This document shows positions 41,513-55,709 of a stretch of 64,000 bases of DNA, piece after piece; the stretch's first letter is position 1; each line of letters opens with the position of its first letter. The notes under the pieces were generated by a model. The model was not told where the DNA came from. It did no database searches and worked only from the letters and a program-made list of their open reading frames with translations. The position numbers and the translations under genes were made by a program. This DNA comes from Pilimelia columellifera (GTDB lineage Bacteria > Actinomycetota > Actinomycetes > Mycobacteriales > Micromonosporaceae): positions 1 through 64,000 of the forward strand of contig NZ_BAAARY010000010.1 in assembly GCF_039532605.1 (NCBI RefSeq). The letters are read 5' to 3'.

Positions 41513-43237
41513 TCAGCAGCCGACCGGCCGCGGCGCCGACCGCCGTCGCCGCGGCAACCCGCCGGGGCTGCGGAACGCCAGCTTCGCCGGGGTCACCGTC
41601 GCCCTGACCTTGTGGACGAAGTCCGTGCGCGCCCCGGCGAAGTCGGACCGGTTGTCGAACATGTCGCGGCTCATCTCGGCCAGCTCGCGCGCCGCGTACG
41701 CGTCCAGCGGCATCGGGGCCGCCGCCAGCCGGGCCGCCTTCTCCCGGCGGATGCGGTCCCCGTCGGCGGCCGTCCGTTCAGCCAGTTCAGCCAGCCACTC
41801 CACGAACCGTGGGTACGGGCGGGGGCCGACCGTGTCGATCAGGCCCATCCGCTCAGCTGCCTCGACCGTGACCGGCAGCCTGCCGTCGAGCAACTGCCGG
41901 GCGACCGTCTCGCCGACCCGCCGGGGCAGCGTGTAGGTGTGCAGCTCGGAACCGAACAGACCCATCTCGTAGTAGGGGTTGAGCACCACGCCCGCCCGGG
42001 CCGCGACCACGTCCGCCCCGAGGGCGAGCATGACCCCGCCCGCGCCGGCCGGACCACCGAAAGCTGCGACGACCGGCTGCCCGCGCAGGGTGGTGATCGC
42101 CCGGCAGACCGCGTTGATCGCCTTGATGTTCGCCCAGGCCAACGCGCCTGGATCGCGGTCGGCTTCGATGAGGTTGAGATGGATGCCGTTGCTGAACACC
42201 TCGGGGCCGCTGACCAGCACCAATGCCCTGGTGTCCTGACCGGCGGCGTGCCGCAGCGCCGACAGCAGCCGTCGGCAGGTCGCCGGCCCCATCGCTCCGT
42301 TGTAGACGTCGATGGTCAACCAGCCAACCGCCCCATCCCGGTGGTAGCGGATGTCGGCGTCGCCGTTGAGGCTCGCGGCCTGACGGGGCACGCCGCGCAG
42401 CCGCCGGCCCAGCAGCGCCGTCGCCGGGAGTTTGATCCGGGGCACGTCGCCGCCGACCGCCGCCGGCGTCTTGAGCTGTCCGACCCACACGCTGCCGTCC
42501 CCGGTGGCGACCCGGACCGCCCCGTCGCGCACCGCCACGACCTGTCCCGGCGCGGCGTCTACCGGCCCGCCACGACGGGCGTCGAAGACGAGCACGTCGA
42601 GGCCGGCGAGCTGAGCCCGCACCCCGGGCGCCCCGTCGGCGGCCCGCACCCGCCGCAGGATGTGGTCGGTGTTCTCCTCCCAGCCGAAACGCCGGTCCGC
42701 CTGCGTCATAGTCGGACGCGCCCGGGCCCCCGGGACCGCCACCACGGCTTCGGCCAGCGGCGTCGGTTGGAACGTCGGGTCGACGGCCTTGGCGACCACC
42801 TCGCGGGCACACTCCAGCGCCGCGTCGGCCACCGGTCCGTTGTAGATCGCCGATTTGCGGACCGGCTCGGCCGGCATCGGGAACGTCCGGTGTGCCCAGA
42901 TCGGGCCGGCGTCCATCTCGGCGATGGCCTCCAACGCGGTGACGCCCCAGTGGGACGCCCCCTCGGTGATGGCCCAGTCCAGCGAGGAGGGACCACGGTC
43001 GCCGACCGGTCCCGGGTGAATGATCACCGTGCGGCGCTGGCGCCACACCTCCTCGGGCACCCGGTCCTTCAGGAAGGGGCAGAGGATGAGATCGGGGTTT
43101 GTCCGCCGGACGGCGTTGATGATGGCGGCGTCGTTGGTGGCGAGTTGGACGCCCACGTCGTGGCCGCCGGCGCGAAGCTCGCACCATACCCGTTGGGTGA
43201 GTCCGTTGAAGGCAGAGACCAGCAGCAGCAGTTTCAC
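41513..43237 (-). CDS. hypX: HypX/HoxX, [NiFe]-hydrogenase maturation protein (CO-ligand synthesis)
   Basis: 574 residues, the usual HypX length. The N-terminal half is formyl-THF hydrolase/transferase-like (LLLLVSAFNGLTQRVWCEL; IIHPGPVGDRGPSSLDWAIT). The C-terminal half (~290-540) is enoyl-CoA-hydratase-like (WLTIDVYNGAMGPATC; VFSNGIHLNLIEAD; FGGPAGAGGVMLALGADVV). HypX makes the CO ligand of the hydrogenase active site from formyl-THF in aerobic bacteria. The GTG at 43237 lies 7 nt after GGGAGG. No hydrogenase or other hyp gene is in this window, so it is an orphan here; folD, which makes its substrate, lies far to the left. Confidence 0.9.
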   Translation of the reverse strand: MKLLLLVSAFNGLTQRVWCELRAGGHDVGVQLATNDAAIINAVRRTNPDLILCPFLKDRVPEEVWRQRRTVIIHPGPVGDRGPSSLDWAITEGASHWGVTALEAIAEMDAGPIWAHRTFPMPAEPVRKSAIYNGPVADAALECAREVVAKAVDPTFQPTPLAEAVVAVPGARARPTMTQADRRFGWEENTDHILRRVRAADGAPGVRAQLAGLDVLVFDARRGGPVDAAPGQVVAVRDGAVRVATGDGSVWVGQLKTPAAVGGDVPRIKLPATALLGRRLRGVPRQAASLNGDADIRYHRDGAVGWLTIDVYNGAMGPATCRRLLSALRHAAGQDTRALVLVSGPEVFSNGIHLNLIEADRDPGALAWANIKAINAVCRAITTLRGQPVVAAFGGPAGAGGVMLALGADVVAARAGVVLNPYYEMGLFGSELHTYTLPRRVGETVARQLLDGRLPVTVEAAERMGLIDTVGPRPYPRFVEWLAELAERTAADGDRIRREKAARLAAAPMPLDAYAARELAEMSRDMFDNRSDFAGARTDFVHKVRATVTPAKLAFRSPGGLPRRRRSAPRPVGC

Positions 43238-43589
43238 GATGTGTCCTCCCGGTTGCGGCGTGCGCCCATCGCCCCCAACACAGCGCCGGTACGGAAAGTA
43301 CCTCCACAAGTGACAACTGGTAAGACGCCATTGTGGAAGCGACTGAGGCGCCTGGATTGTTCTGGCGACGTACCGGTCGGGAAGCGCGCTGTTCCGCCGC
43401 GGACGCTGTCGGCGCCGATCGCCAGCCGGCCACCGTCCTGCAACCCCCGGCGGCGGTGACGTGCGACGAGGTCGCCGTCGCCCACGCCGCTCGAACAAGA
43501 CAATGGCCGCGATACGTCCCGGTCCGGGGGGCCGCTCGATCCCGCAGGCGGTGGACCGGCCGCGCCGGGCTCGTGGAAAGGTAGAGGAC
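43238..43589. other. Non-coding region between divergent hypX and mfd
   Basis: 352 bp without a supportable gene. It must hold both promoters. The only clear motif is a short palindrome GGTAC-GGAAA-GTACC (43288-43302), about 50 bp upstream of the hypX start and next to a TTGTCA-like element on the minus strand. The mfd-side half is GC-rich with no evident motif besides the GAAAGGTAGAGGA ribosome binding site. Confidence 0.4.
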
Positions 43590-47204
<3,615 letters not shown>

Positions 47205-47387
47205 CGGTCTGTCGCCTTCCCGACAGGGAAAGACGAACAAGGGGCGGGTCAGGGTTTCGGAGGCGGCGGACTATGCCGCCCCTCACTTTCCGCCCGCTGC
47301 GGCGGCTCCGGCCCGCGCTGGCGCCGGCGGTGGTTGGCCTGACCGCAACCGGCAGACCAGCGAGGCCGAGCGCCATACGATGAGGGG

Positions 47388-47773
47388 ATGCACGAGGCTG
47401 TCGCCGGCGGCGCCTGGATCACCTGGGACGAGTCCGGCCGGGTCGCCACTCTGCGGTTCACGGACCCGAACGCGACCGGGGTGGACGCGGCCGAGCTGGT
47501 GGACGCGTTGGAGCACTGGGTCGGGACGGCCGGTGGTCGCTTCGCGCTCCTCGGCGACGGCGCCGGCCTGAGCGCCATGGACGCCGAGTACCGGGCGGTG
47601 TGGGCGGAGTTCTTCGGGAGGCACCGCGCGGAGGCCACGATCGGTGTGTTCAACCTTGGCCCGATGGCCCAGGTGACGGCCCGGATGTTCGAGCAGGGCA
47701 CCGGTGTGCCGGTCATCGGGTTCAGCGACGAGGAGCAGGCCCGGCAGTGGCTGAAGGGATTTGGCATCGGTCG

Positions 47774-47777
<4 letters not shown>
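47388..47777 (+). CDS. Small STAS-like (SpoIIAA-type) regulatory protein
   Basis: 129 residues, no signal or membrane helix. The order of segments VATLRFTDPNATGVDAAELV, FALLGDGAGLSAMDAEYRAV, ATIGVFNLGPMAQVTARMF and VPVIGFSDEEQARQWLK suggests an alpha/beta STAS or SpoIIAA-like fold, as in small proteins that partner signalling kinases; this is a weak, fold-level call. The stop overlaps the start of the hybrid kinase gene by 4 bp (ATGA), so the two are translationally coupled and probably act together. No phosphorylatable Ser in a classic DSxG context is evident. Confidence 0.7.
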
Positions 47778-49155
<1,378 letters not shown>

Positions 49156-49159
<4 letters not shown>

Positions 49160-50376
49160 CGCGCGCCGCGGGTGGCCGTCCACTGGTCGGGGCCGAAGAC
49201 CTCGTACCGGATTCGTTCGCTGGGCAGCCCGCGCCGTCGCAGGGCGCCGCGGATGTGACGCATGAACGGCACCGGCCCGCACAGGTACGCGGTGGCGTCC
49301 GGGCGCAGCGGGATGAGGTCGGCGTCGACGAGCCCGGTGTGGACCTGGACGTCGTTGCTGGGGCCGCCGGGCTCCTCGTACCAGACCAGGTGTTGGAACG
49401 ACGCCAGCTGTGAGCCGCTGCGCACGATGTCTGCCCGCAGCGGGTGCCGTCCGGGGCTCTGCTCCCCGTGTACGGCGACGACGTGCCGGGACGGCTGGGT
49501 GTGCGCGATGTGGTCGATGATCGCCGCCATCGGCGTGATGCCGACTCCGGCGCTGATGAGTAGCACCGGGTCGTCGCCGGGGATCAGGGCGAGGTCGCCG
49601 AAGGGCGCGCTGACCTGGAGCCGGTCGCCGGGGTGGATGTGGTCGTGCAGGTGGCCCGAGACCAGCCCGTCGGGCGTCCCGTCGACGCCCCGCACCCGCC
49701 GGACGGTGATCCGCAGGCTGCCGGGGCTGGGGGCCTGCGACATCGAGTACTGCCGTAGCTGACGGCCGCCGTCGGGAAGGTCGACGGCGACCGTCACGTA
49801 CTGACCGGGCCGGTAGTCGGGCGCCGGCCGACCGTCGACCGGGCACAGGACGAATGACGCGGTGTCGACGGCTTCGACGCGGCGGTGGCTGATTTCGTAC
49901 TCCCGCCACGGCTGCTCGGGGTCGACGCCGGCTCGGGTGTAGAGGCGTGATTCCAGCCCGATGAGCCGGCAGGCGAACAGCCAGTAGACCTCGTCCCAGG
50001 CGCCGGCGACCTCGGCGGTGACGGCGTCGCCGAGCACTTCGCCGACGGCGCGCATGAGGTAGCGGCCAACCACGGTGTACTGGTCGGGCCGCACGCCGAG
50101 GGAGGCGTGTTTGTGCGCGATCCGTTCCATGATCAGGTCGAAGTGCGGGGCGTCCGGCCCGGGTTCGTCGATGAGGTGGGCGGCGAAGGCGGCGACGGCG
50201 CCGCCGAGCGCCCGCCGTTGGTCGCCGGTGGCCTGCCCGCTGCGGCTGAACAGGTTCATCAGCTCGGGGTTCTCGCCGAGCAGGGTCCGGTAGAAGGCGT
50301 CGGTTATCTTTTCGCCGTTGGCCTGGACCGCGGGCAGGGTGGCCTGGATCGTCGCCGCGTGGGACTGGCTCAGCAT
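49156..50376 (-). CDS. hmp: Flavohemoprotein (nitric oxide dioxygenase)
   Basis: 406 residues: a globin domain (1-~140, with AFYRTLLGENPELMNLF and proximal-His region HKHASLGVRPDQYTVVGRYL), a FAD-binding domain (YRPGQYVTVAV; RQYSMSQAPSPGSLRITVRR) and an NAD-binding domain (VLLISAGVGITPMAAII; YLCGPVPFMRHI). It oxidises nitric oxide to nitrate using O2 and NAD(P)H. The ATG at 50376 overlaps the nsrR stop by 7 bp, so the NO sensor and detoxifier form one transcript. Confidence 0.95.
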
Positions 50377-50846
50377 GGTGACTCCTCGGTCTGGCGCGGC
50401 GCCGGCGGCGCCTGGGCGGTCGGTGGGTGCAGCGTCAGCAGCACCTCACGGGTCGGGGAGCGGATCAGCTCGGCGATGGTCACCGGGTCGAGACTGCGGT
50501 AGAACGCCTCCTGGGCGGCCCGCAGCGCCCCGCGCAGCCGGCAGCCGTGCCGCAGCGGGCAGACGGGCTCGTCGCACTCGACGACCTCTGCCTCCCCCTC
50601 GAACGCCCGCACCAGCGTCCCGACGGTCGTGGCCAGGCCCGCGGTGGTGATCCGGACCCCGCCGGCGCGTCCCCGCACGGTGCCGACGGCGCCGAGCCGT
50701 TGGAGCCGTTGGACGACCTTGGCCAGGTGGTGCCGGGGCACGGCGAGCGCCTCGGCCAGCTCGTCGATGGTGTGTTGGCCGCCGTCGTGGCTGGCGGCGA
50801 ACATGACGACCCGCAGCCCGATGTCGGTGGAGCGGTTGAGGCGCAT
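50370..50846 (-). CDS. nsrR: NsrR, Rrf2-family NO-sensing repressor
   Basis: 158 residues. An N-terminal winged helix (RLNRSTDIGLRVVMFAASHD; HHLAKVVQRLQRLG; GRAGGVRI) is followed by three cysteines Cys91, Cys96 and Cys102 (VECDEPVCPLRHGC), the same C-x4-C-x5-C spacing as E. coli NsrR, which ligate an Fe-S cluster. NO damages the cluster and lifts repression of hmp, directly downstream and overlapping. The ATG at 50846 fits the family; a GTG at 50855 is the alternative. The AT-rich 50853-50890 stretch probably contains its promoter and autoregulatory site, but I could not match a full operator. Confidence 0.93.
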   Translation of the reverse strand: MRLNRSTDIGLRVVMFAASHDGGQHTIDELAEALAVPRHHLAKVVQRLQRLGAVGTVRGRAGGVRITTAGLATTVGTLVRAFEGEAEVVECDEPVCPLRHGCRLRGALRAAQEAFYRSLDPVTIAELIRSPTREVLLTLHPPTAQAPPAPRQTEESPC

Positions 50847-50955
50847 GAGCCACACCGTAACTAATGAGGACTATGGCAATCCTGTTTTGTGTGGGGTGTC
50901 ACCGGGTCGCGCTCCCCGGGTCTCCGGCGCGTCGCACGCGTGAGAGAGTGTGCTT

Positions 50956-51741
50956 ATGCTTTCTGCGCGATTCCGCCGGTCCGCCAGCGTCAGCCGGGCG
51001 GGCGTCCGTCGGCTCACCTCCTTCGCGCTGGTGGCGACGCTCGGCCTGCTCACGCTCACCGGTTGCCGCTCCGACCCGTCGGTCGCCGTCTACGCCGGCG
51101 GTCAGAAGCTCACCGAGGCCAAGCTCGACCAGATGATGGACGAGCTGCTCGCCAAGGTCCCGGCCGAGCAGCGTCAGCCCGACCTGGTGGCCGGCCTGCG
51201 GGGCGAGCTGGTGCGGTTCTTCGCGCTCACGGCCGCCGCGAAGAGCTACGCCGCCACCACCGGCCAGACCCTGCCCGCCGGTCCGGTCACCGAGATCGGC
51301 GCCCGGTTCCGGCTCCCGGAGACCGCCGAGGTCGTCCAGGCCGCCGCCCAGGGCGTCGCTGCGGTCACCATGTTCGATCAGGCCGCCGAGAAGGCGAACC
51401 CGCAGGCCGTCCCCACCGAGGACGACCGCCGCGACGCGTACGCCCAGCTGCGCGGCCCGCAGGGCGAGCCCACCGGTCTCAGCTATGCCGAGGCCCGCCC
51501 GCTGCTCACCGACGAGGCGCTCGCCAAGCCGGTGACCCAGCGTGAGCTGATCGAGGGGGCGTCCGCCGACGTGGGCGTCTCGATCAACCCCCGCTACGAC
51601 CGCAGCTACCCGGTTCAGCTCGTGCTCGACGGCCAGAAGGTCACGGCGGTCGACGTCCACTTCGGCCCGGCCGGCGCGGTGGTCCAGGCTCCGCCCCCGG
51701 CGCCGGCCGGCGCCCCGGGCGGCGGACACGACGACCACTGA
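50956..51741 (+). CDS. SurA-N-like secreted lipoprotein
   Basis: 261 residues. An Arg-rich signal peptide ends in lipobox LTLTGC, predicting a lipid-anchored extracytoplasmic protein. The mature part (VAVYAGGQKLTEAKLDQMMD onward) resembles SurA N-terminal/trigger-factor-like helices, without a recognisable PPIase domain, and has a Pro/Ala-rich tail ending in GGGHDDH. Likely a chaperone-like protein, but unproven. The next gene, mazG, starts 7 bp downstream. ATG 50956 chosen; a GTG at 50950 is in frame. Confidence 0.85.
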   Translation: MLSARFRRSASVSRAGVRRLTSFALVATLGLLTLTGCRSDPSVAVYAGGQKLTEAKLDQMMDELLAKVPAEQRQPDLVAGLRGELVRFFALTAAAKSYAATTGQTLPAGPVTEIGARFRLPETAEVVQAAAQGVAAVTMFDQAAEKANPQAVPTEDDRRDAYAQLRGPQGEPTGLSYAEARPLLTDEALAKPVTQRELIEGASADVGVSINPRYDRSYPVQLVLDGQKVTAVDVHFGPAGAVVQAPPPAPAGAPGGGHDDH

Positions 51742-51748
51742 CCGGATC

Positions 51749-52720
51749 GTGCCCCGGATCGTCCTGCTCGTCACCTCCCCCCGGCTGCCCGCCGGGCTGT
51801 TGACGGCGCACACCTGGGATCTGGTGCGGTCCTGCCCGGTCCTGGCCGCGGCCGAACACCCGCAGGTGGCGGCGCTGCGTGCCGCCGGCGTGCCGGTGCG
51901 GATCGTCGCGACCGGTCAGATCGAGGCGATGCTGGCCGCCGCCGTCGACGGCGACGTGGTCTGGCTGGCCTCCCCGGACGGCGACCAGACGATGGCCCGC
52001 ACGCTGGGCCTGCGTCTGGCCCGCGAGCCCGGTCTGGCCGAGCTGGAGCTGTGTTACGGCTCCTGGGACCCGCCCGGCGCCCGGCTTCTGGACGCGGTCG
52101 CCGTGATCGATCGCCTTATGGCCCCCGACGGCGGGGACCCGTGGAAGCGCGCTCAGACCCACCGGTCCCTGGCCCGCTACCTCATCGAGGAGTGCTACGA
52201 GGCGTACGACGCCATCGTGGCCGACGACGCCGAGGCGCTCCGCGAGGAGCTGGGCGATCTGCTCCTCCAGGTCGTGCTGCACGCCCGCCTGGCGCAGGAG
52301 CTGCCGGAGGACGAGCGCTGGTCGGTCGACGAGGTCGCCGGCGACCTCGTCGCCAAGATGATCCGCCGTAACCCACACGTCTTCGCCGGCGCGAAGGTCG
52401 CCGACATGGCCGAGATCGTCGACAACTGGGAGTCGATCAAACAGGCGGAGAAGTCCCGCGCCTCGGCGATGGACGGCATCGCCCTCGCCCAGCCGGCCCT
52501 GGCGCTCGCCGCCAAGATCCTCGAACGCGCTGCCCGGTCCGTCGCGCCGCCGTCACTGCCGGTCCCTCCGCCGGACCCGTTCGCCGGCGAGGACGCCCTC
52601 GGCGCGGCGCTGCTGGATCTGGTGGCCGCCGCCGGTCGCGCCGGCCTGGACCCGGAGGCGGCGCTGCGCCGGGCGGCGCTCGCCCACGCCGCCGCCGTCC
52701 GCGCCGCAGAGACCCGCTGA
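51749..52720 (+). CDS. mazG: MazG nucleoside triphosphate pyrophosphohydrolase
   Basis: 323 residues. The N-terminal ~110 residues form an alpha/beta region seen in actinobacterial MazG proteins. The core MazG domain has YLIEECYEAYDAI (EExxE) and LREELGDLLLQVVLHARLA (ExxD), which bind Mg and the nucleotide, then NPHVFAGAKVADMAEIVDNW. The C-terminal ~90 residues form a further helical segment. It hydrolyses (d)NTPs to monophosphates, house-cleaning in the cytosol. Starts at GTG 51749, probably in one transcript with the upstream lipoprotein gene. Confidence 0.93.
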   Translation: MPRIVLLVTSPRLPAGLLTAHTWDLVRSCPVLAAAEHPQVAALRAAGVPVRIVATGQIEAMLAAAVDGDVVWLASPDGDQTMARTLGLRLAREPGLAELELCYGSWDPPGARLLDAVAVIDRLMAPDGGDPWKRAQTHRSLARYLIEECYEAYDAIVADDAEALREELGDLLLQVVLHARLAQELPEDERWSVDEVAGDLVAKMIRRNPHVFAGAKVADMAEIVDNWESIKQAEKSRASAMDGIALAQPALALAAKILERAARSVAPPSLPVPPPDPFAGEDALGAALLDLVAAAGRAGLDPEAALRRAALAHAAAVRAAETR

Positions 52721-52729
52721 GCGGGACGC

Positions 52730-53458
52730 TCAGCGGGCGCCGGGCGGCCGCTCGTCCACCACGACCGACCCGGCCGGGAGCGCGAACCGGGCGACGTCGG
52801 CCCGGTCGGTCAGCCGGCTGAGCCGGATGGACAGCGTCCGCCCGTTGACGGTCGCGTCGAAGCTGGCCAGCACCCCGCCGTCGGTGAGGCAGGCGGCGAA
52901 CCCCGGGGCCGGCGCCCCGGTCAGGCCGGACGCCCGGACACAGGTGGCCGGCTCGCCGGCCACCGACGACCGACCCTGCTCGATCGTGGCCGAGGGGTCC
53001 ATCGCCGCCGCGGTGAGCAGGCTGATGACGAGGCGTGGCGGCACGAGGGCGGTTGCTCCGGGCTCGTCGAACAGGTCGGCGCGTGGATTGGCGCCGCCGG
53101 TCGGCGGCAGGCTCCGCCGGCAGGTGACGGCGGCGCCTGCGTCGCATTCGGTGGTGGCCTTCCGGTCGACCATGAGCAGCCCGTCGGGGTGCCGGTAGAC
53201 GGTCCGCGGGGGCGTGGCCTGCCGGGTCACCCACGCCGGACCGCCGAGCGCCTGGTACTCGGCGGTGTGGTCGCGCTGTTCGCCGACGGCGACGCGGCTG
53301 GCCAGAGTGTTGACGAGCTGAGCCTGGTCGAACCCCCGGTCGGCGTCCGCGACTGGGCGGCATCCGGCGGTCAGCGTGGCGCCGACGGCGAGGACCACCA
53401 GCCAGCGGCCGGTCCCGGTCGGACGGTGGGCAGCGGGCGGCTCAGGATCGATCGGCAT
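52730..53458 (-). CDS. Putative lipoprotein of unknown function
   Basis: 242 residues with an N-terminal hydrophobic segment and lipobox LTAGC (Cys near residue 33), so probably lipid-anchored outside the membrane. The mature part has four further cysteines (TECDAGAAVTC; ATCVRASG; FAACLTDGG), enough for two disulfides, and a LTDRADVARFALPAG end; no family recognised. It lies 43 bp downstream of the PilZ gene on the same strand and is probably co-transcribed. Convergent with mazG. Confidence 0.78.
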   Translation of the reverse strand: MPIDPEPPAAHRPTGTGRWLVVLAVGATLTAGCRPVADADRGFDQAQLVNTLASRVAVGEQRDHTAEYQALGGPAWVTRQATPPRTVYRHPDGLLMVDRKATTECDAGAAVTCRRSLPPTGGANPRADLFDEPGATALVPPRLVISLLTAAAMDPSATIEQGRSSVAGEPATCVRASGLTGAPAPGFAACLTDGGVLASFDATVNGRTLSIRLSRLTDRADVARFALPAGSVVVDERPPGAR

Positions 53459-53501
53459 ACGGTCAGGGTCGCGCAGCGTCTGCCGGCGGCCCCAACCGGG
53501 G

Positions 53502-54131
53502 TCAGACCGCGGCGGCCTGCCGGGCCCGCAACTGCGCCTGCAGGATGTATCGCCGGATCGCGGTGGCCTGCGCCTCGTCGAGGTTGAGGATGGCGACGAC
53601 GTCGATGGCCCGCAGCGCCGGCTGGTCGGCGACGCGCAGCACGGTGGCAGGCAGGTCCAGTTCGGTATCCTCCAGCGCGAACCGGACCGCGACGTGCTCG
53701 CCGGAGTGCAGCTCAAGGTGCTGGAACCGTCCCCGCACGCCGCCTTCGCTGAGGTCGACGATGTATCCGGAGAAGGTCCCTCCACCGAATCCGAGCCGTC
53801 GGATGGTCAGCGGCTCGCCGCCCCCGCCCCGGACGAACTGCCGTTGCTGTTGGACCTGCACCGTGCCGGTGAGCCGCAGCCTCCATGAGCCCGGCGGCCC
53901 GGTGGTGATGCCGATTACGGTGGAGGCGGCCTTGTGTCGTCCGCGCTGTCCGGCCCACGACACGGTGACCACGGTGTCGACTTCGGGCAGGTCGGTGACC
54001 CGCACGTCCAGGGGGGTGGTCACGGTGATCACGTCCCCACCGACATGGTCGACCCGTGTCTGGTAGGTCTCACCGCCATCGAACCCGATCGTGATCCGGT
54101 CGCCGACCCGGGGCACGGGAACGTCGGTCAT
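53502..54131 (-). CDS. PilZ-domain c-di-GMP-binding protein (YcgR-like)
   Basis: 209 residues. The N-terminal ~95 residues resemble the YcgR N-terminal beta-barrel. The C-terminal PilZ domain keeps both ligand motifs: RxxxR in QQQRQFVRGG and D-x-S-x-G-G in YIVDLSEGGVRGRF. It should bind cyclic di-GMP and alter a target in motility or polysaccharide production. The ATG at 54131 has GGGGGAGGG upstream. Possible targets in this window are the two exopolysaccharide loci, but there is no direct evidence of a link. Confidence 0.9.
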   Translation of the reverse strand: MTDVPVPRVGDRITIGFDGGETYQTRVDHVGGDVITVTTPLDVRVTDLPEVDTVVTVSWAGQRGRHKAASTVIGITTGPPGSWRLRLTGTVQVQQQRQFVRGGGGEPLTIRRLGFGGGTFSGYIVDLSEGGVRGRFQHLELHSGEHVAVRFALEDTELDLPATVLRVADQPALRAIDVVAILNLDEAQATAIRRYILQAQLRARQAAAV

Positions 54132-54364
54132 CGCGCCCTCCCCCTGTGATCGCACGCGCGAGCTTCGCACTTCCCCTTCGGCCGCGCTCCTGGGGACTTG
54201 AGCCGGTCTGCCGGCGGCGCCGGCTTGTGGCCCCCGCCTGCCGGCGGTCGGCCGCTCGCATAAGCTCGGCCGGGGTGGCCCGGACGGGCTCCGCCACCCG
54301 CCCACGACCGCGCTGCTCCGCCGCGCCGCCGCTACCTGAGGACCCGTCACGAGAGGGGCACACA

Positions 54365-55648
54365 TTGGCCACCATCGAGGCAATTCTGGCTCGGGAGATC
54401 CTGGACTCCCGCGGTAACCCGACCGTCGAGGTCGAGGTCGGTCTCGACGACGGCGTCGTCGCGGGGGCGGCGGTTCCGTCCGGCGCGTCGACCGGCGCGT
54501 TCGAGGCGGTGGAGCTGCGGGACGGTGACTCCGGCCGGTACCTCGGCAAGGGGGTGGAGAAGGCCGTCAGCAACATCGAGGACCGGATCGTCGACCAGCT
54601 CGTCGGCTACGAGGCCAGCGACCAGCGCGCCATCGACCAGCGGATGCTCGACCTGGACGGCACCCCGGACAAGTCGGAGCTGGGCGCCAACGCCATCCTC
54701 GGCGTGTCGCTGGCGGTGGCGAAGGCGGCGGCGAAGTCGGCCGAGCTGAGCCTGTTCCGCTACCTGGGCGGCCCGAACGCGCACCTGCTGCCGGTGCCGA
54801 TGATGAACATCGTCAACGGCGGCGCGCACGCCGACTCGAACGTCGACGTCCAGGAGTTCATGATCGCGCCGATCGGCGCGCCGACCTTCAGGGACGCCCT
54901 GCGTAGCGGCGCCGAGGTCTACCACGCGCTCAAGGCGGTGCTGAAGAAGCGCGGCCTGAGCACCGGCCTGGGCGACGAGGGCGGCTTCGCCCCCGACCTG
55001 CCGACGAACGCCGCCGCCCTCGAACTCATCGCCGAGGCCGTCGGCAACGCCGGCTACGCCCTCGGCACGGACATCGTCCTGGCCCTGGACGTGGCGGCCA
55101 CCGAGTTCTTCCGTGACGGCGCCTACCAGTTCGAGGGCGCCCCGAAGTCCGCGGACGAGATGGGCGCCTACTACGCCAAGCTCGCCGAGTCGTACCCGAT
55201 CGTCTCGATCGAAGACCCGCTGGCCGAGGACGACTGGGCCGGCTGGGCCGCGCTGACCGCGCAGCTGGGCGACAAGCTCCAGCTCGTCGGCGACGACCTG
55301 TTCGTCACCAACCCGACGCGCATCGCCCGCGGGATCGCCGAGAAGTCGGCCAACGCGGTCCTGGTGAAGGTCAACCAGATCGGTTCGTTGACCGAGACGT
55401 TCGACGCGGTCGAGCTGGCCCAGCGCAGCGGTTTCCGCTGCATGATGAGCCACCGCTCCGGCGAGACTGAGGACACCACCATCGCCGACCTGGCCGTGGC
55501 GATGGGCTGCGGCCAGATCAAGACCGGCGCCCCGGCCCGGTCGGAGCGGGTCGCCAAGTACAACCAGCTGCTGCGGATCGAGGAGGAGCTGGGCGACGCC
55601 GCCCGCTACGCCGGCGCGGGGGCGTTCCCCCGGTACCGGGTCTCCTGA
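54365..55648 (+). CDS. eno: Enolase
   Basis: 427 residues. IEAILAREILDSRGNPTVEV at the N terminus, VPSGASTGAFEAVELRDG (mobile loop), VPMMNIVNGGAHADSNVDVQ, GDEGGFAPDL, SIEDPLAEDDW, GDDLFVTNP, LVKVNQIGSLTET and SHRSGETEDTTIADLAV are all enolase signatures. It converts 2-phosphoglycerate to PEP. The start is TTG at 54365 (LATIEAIL), behind GAGAGGGG; this gives the family length, and the open frame upstream has no similarity. A short hairpin (55655-55680) follows the stop. Confidence 0.97.
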   Translation: MATIEAILAREILDSRGNPTVEVEVGLDDGVVAGAAVPSGASTGAFEAVELRDGDSGRYLGKGVEKAVSNIEDRIVDQLVGYEASDQRAIDQRMLDLDGTPDKSELGANAILGVSLAVAKAAAKSAELSLFRYLGGPNAHLLPVPMMNIVNGGAHADSNVDVQEFMIAPIGAPTFRDALRSGAEVYHALKAVLKKRGLSTGLGDEGGFAPDLPTNAAALELIAEAVGNAGYALGTDIVLALDVAATEFFRDGAYQFEGAPKSADEMGAYYAKLAESYPIVSIEDPLAEDDWAGWAALTAQLGDKLQLVGDDLFVTNPTRIARGIAEKSANAVLVKVNQIGSLTETFDAVELAQRSGFRCMMSHRSGETEDTTIADLAVAMGCGQIKTGAPARSERVAKYNQLLRIEEELGDAARYAGAGAFPRYRVS

Positions 55649-55654
55649 TCCACG

Positions 55655-55680
55655 CCGTCGGCGGCGCCGCCTCCCGACGG
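55655..55680 (+). terminator. Weak hairpin after eno
   Basis: CCGTCGG (55655-55661) and CCGACGG (55674-55680) form a 7-bp stem with a 12-nt GC-rich loop just after the enolase stop. It may attenuate rather than fully stop transcription into the ftsB-like gene. Confidence 0.4.
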
Positions 55681-55709
55681 GGCGCGTCGCCGCCGGTTAG
55701 CATCAGTGG

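Noticed and set aside
47283..47767. Minus-strand frames over the STAS-like gene
   Set aside because: They are antisense to a gene coupled by ATGA overlap to the histidine kinase; composition is Arg/Pro-rich noise.
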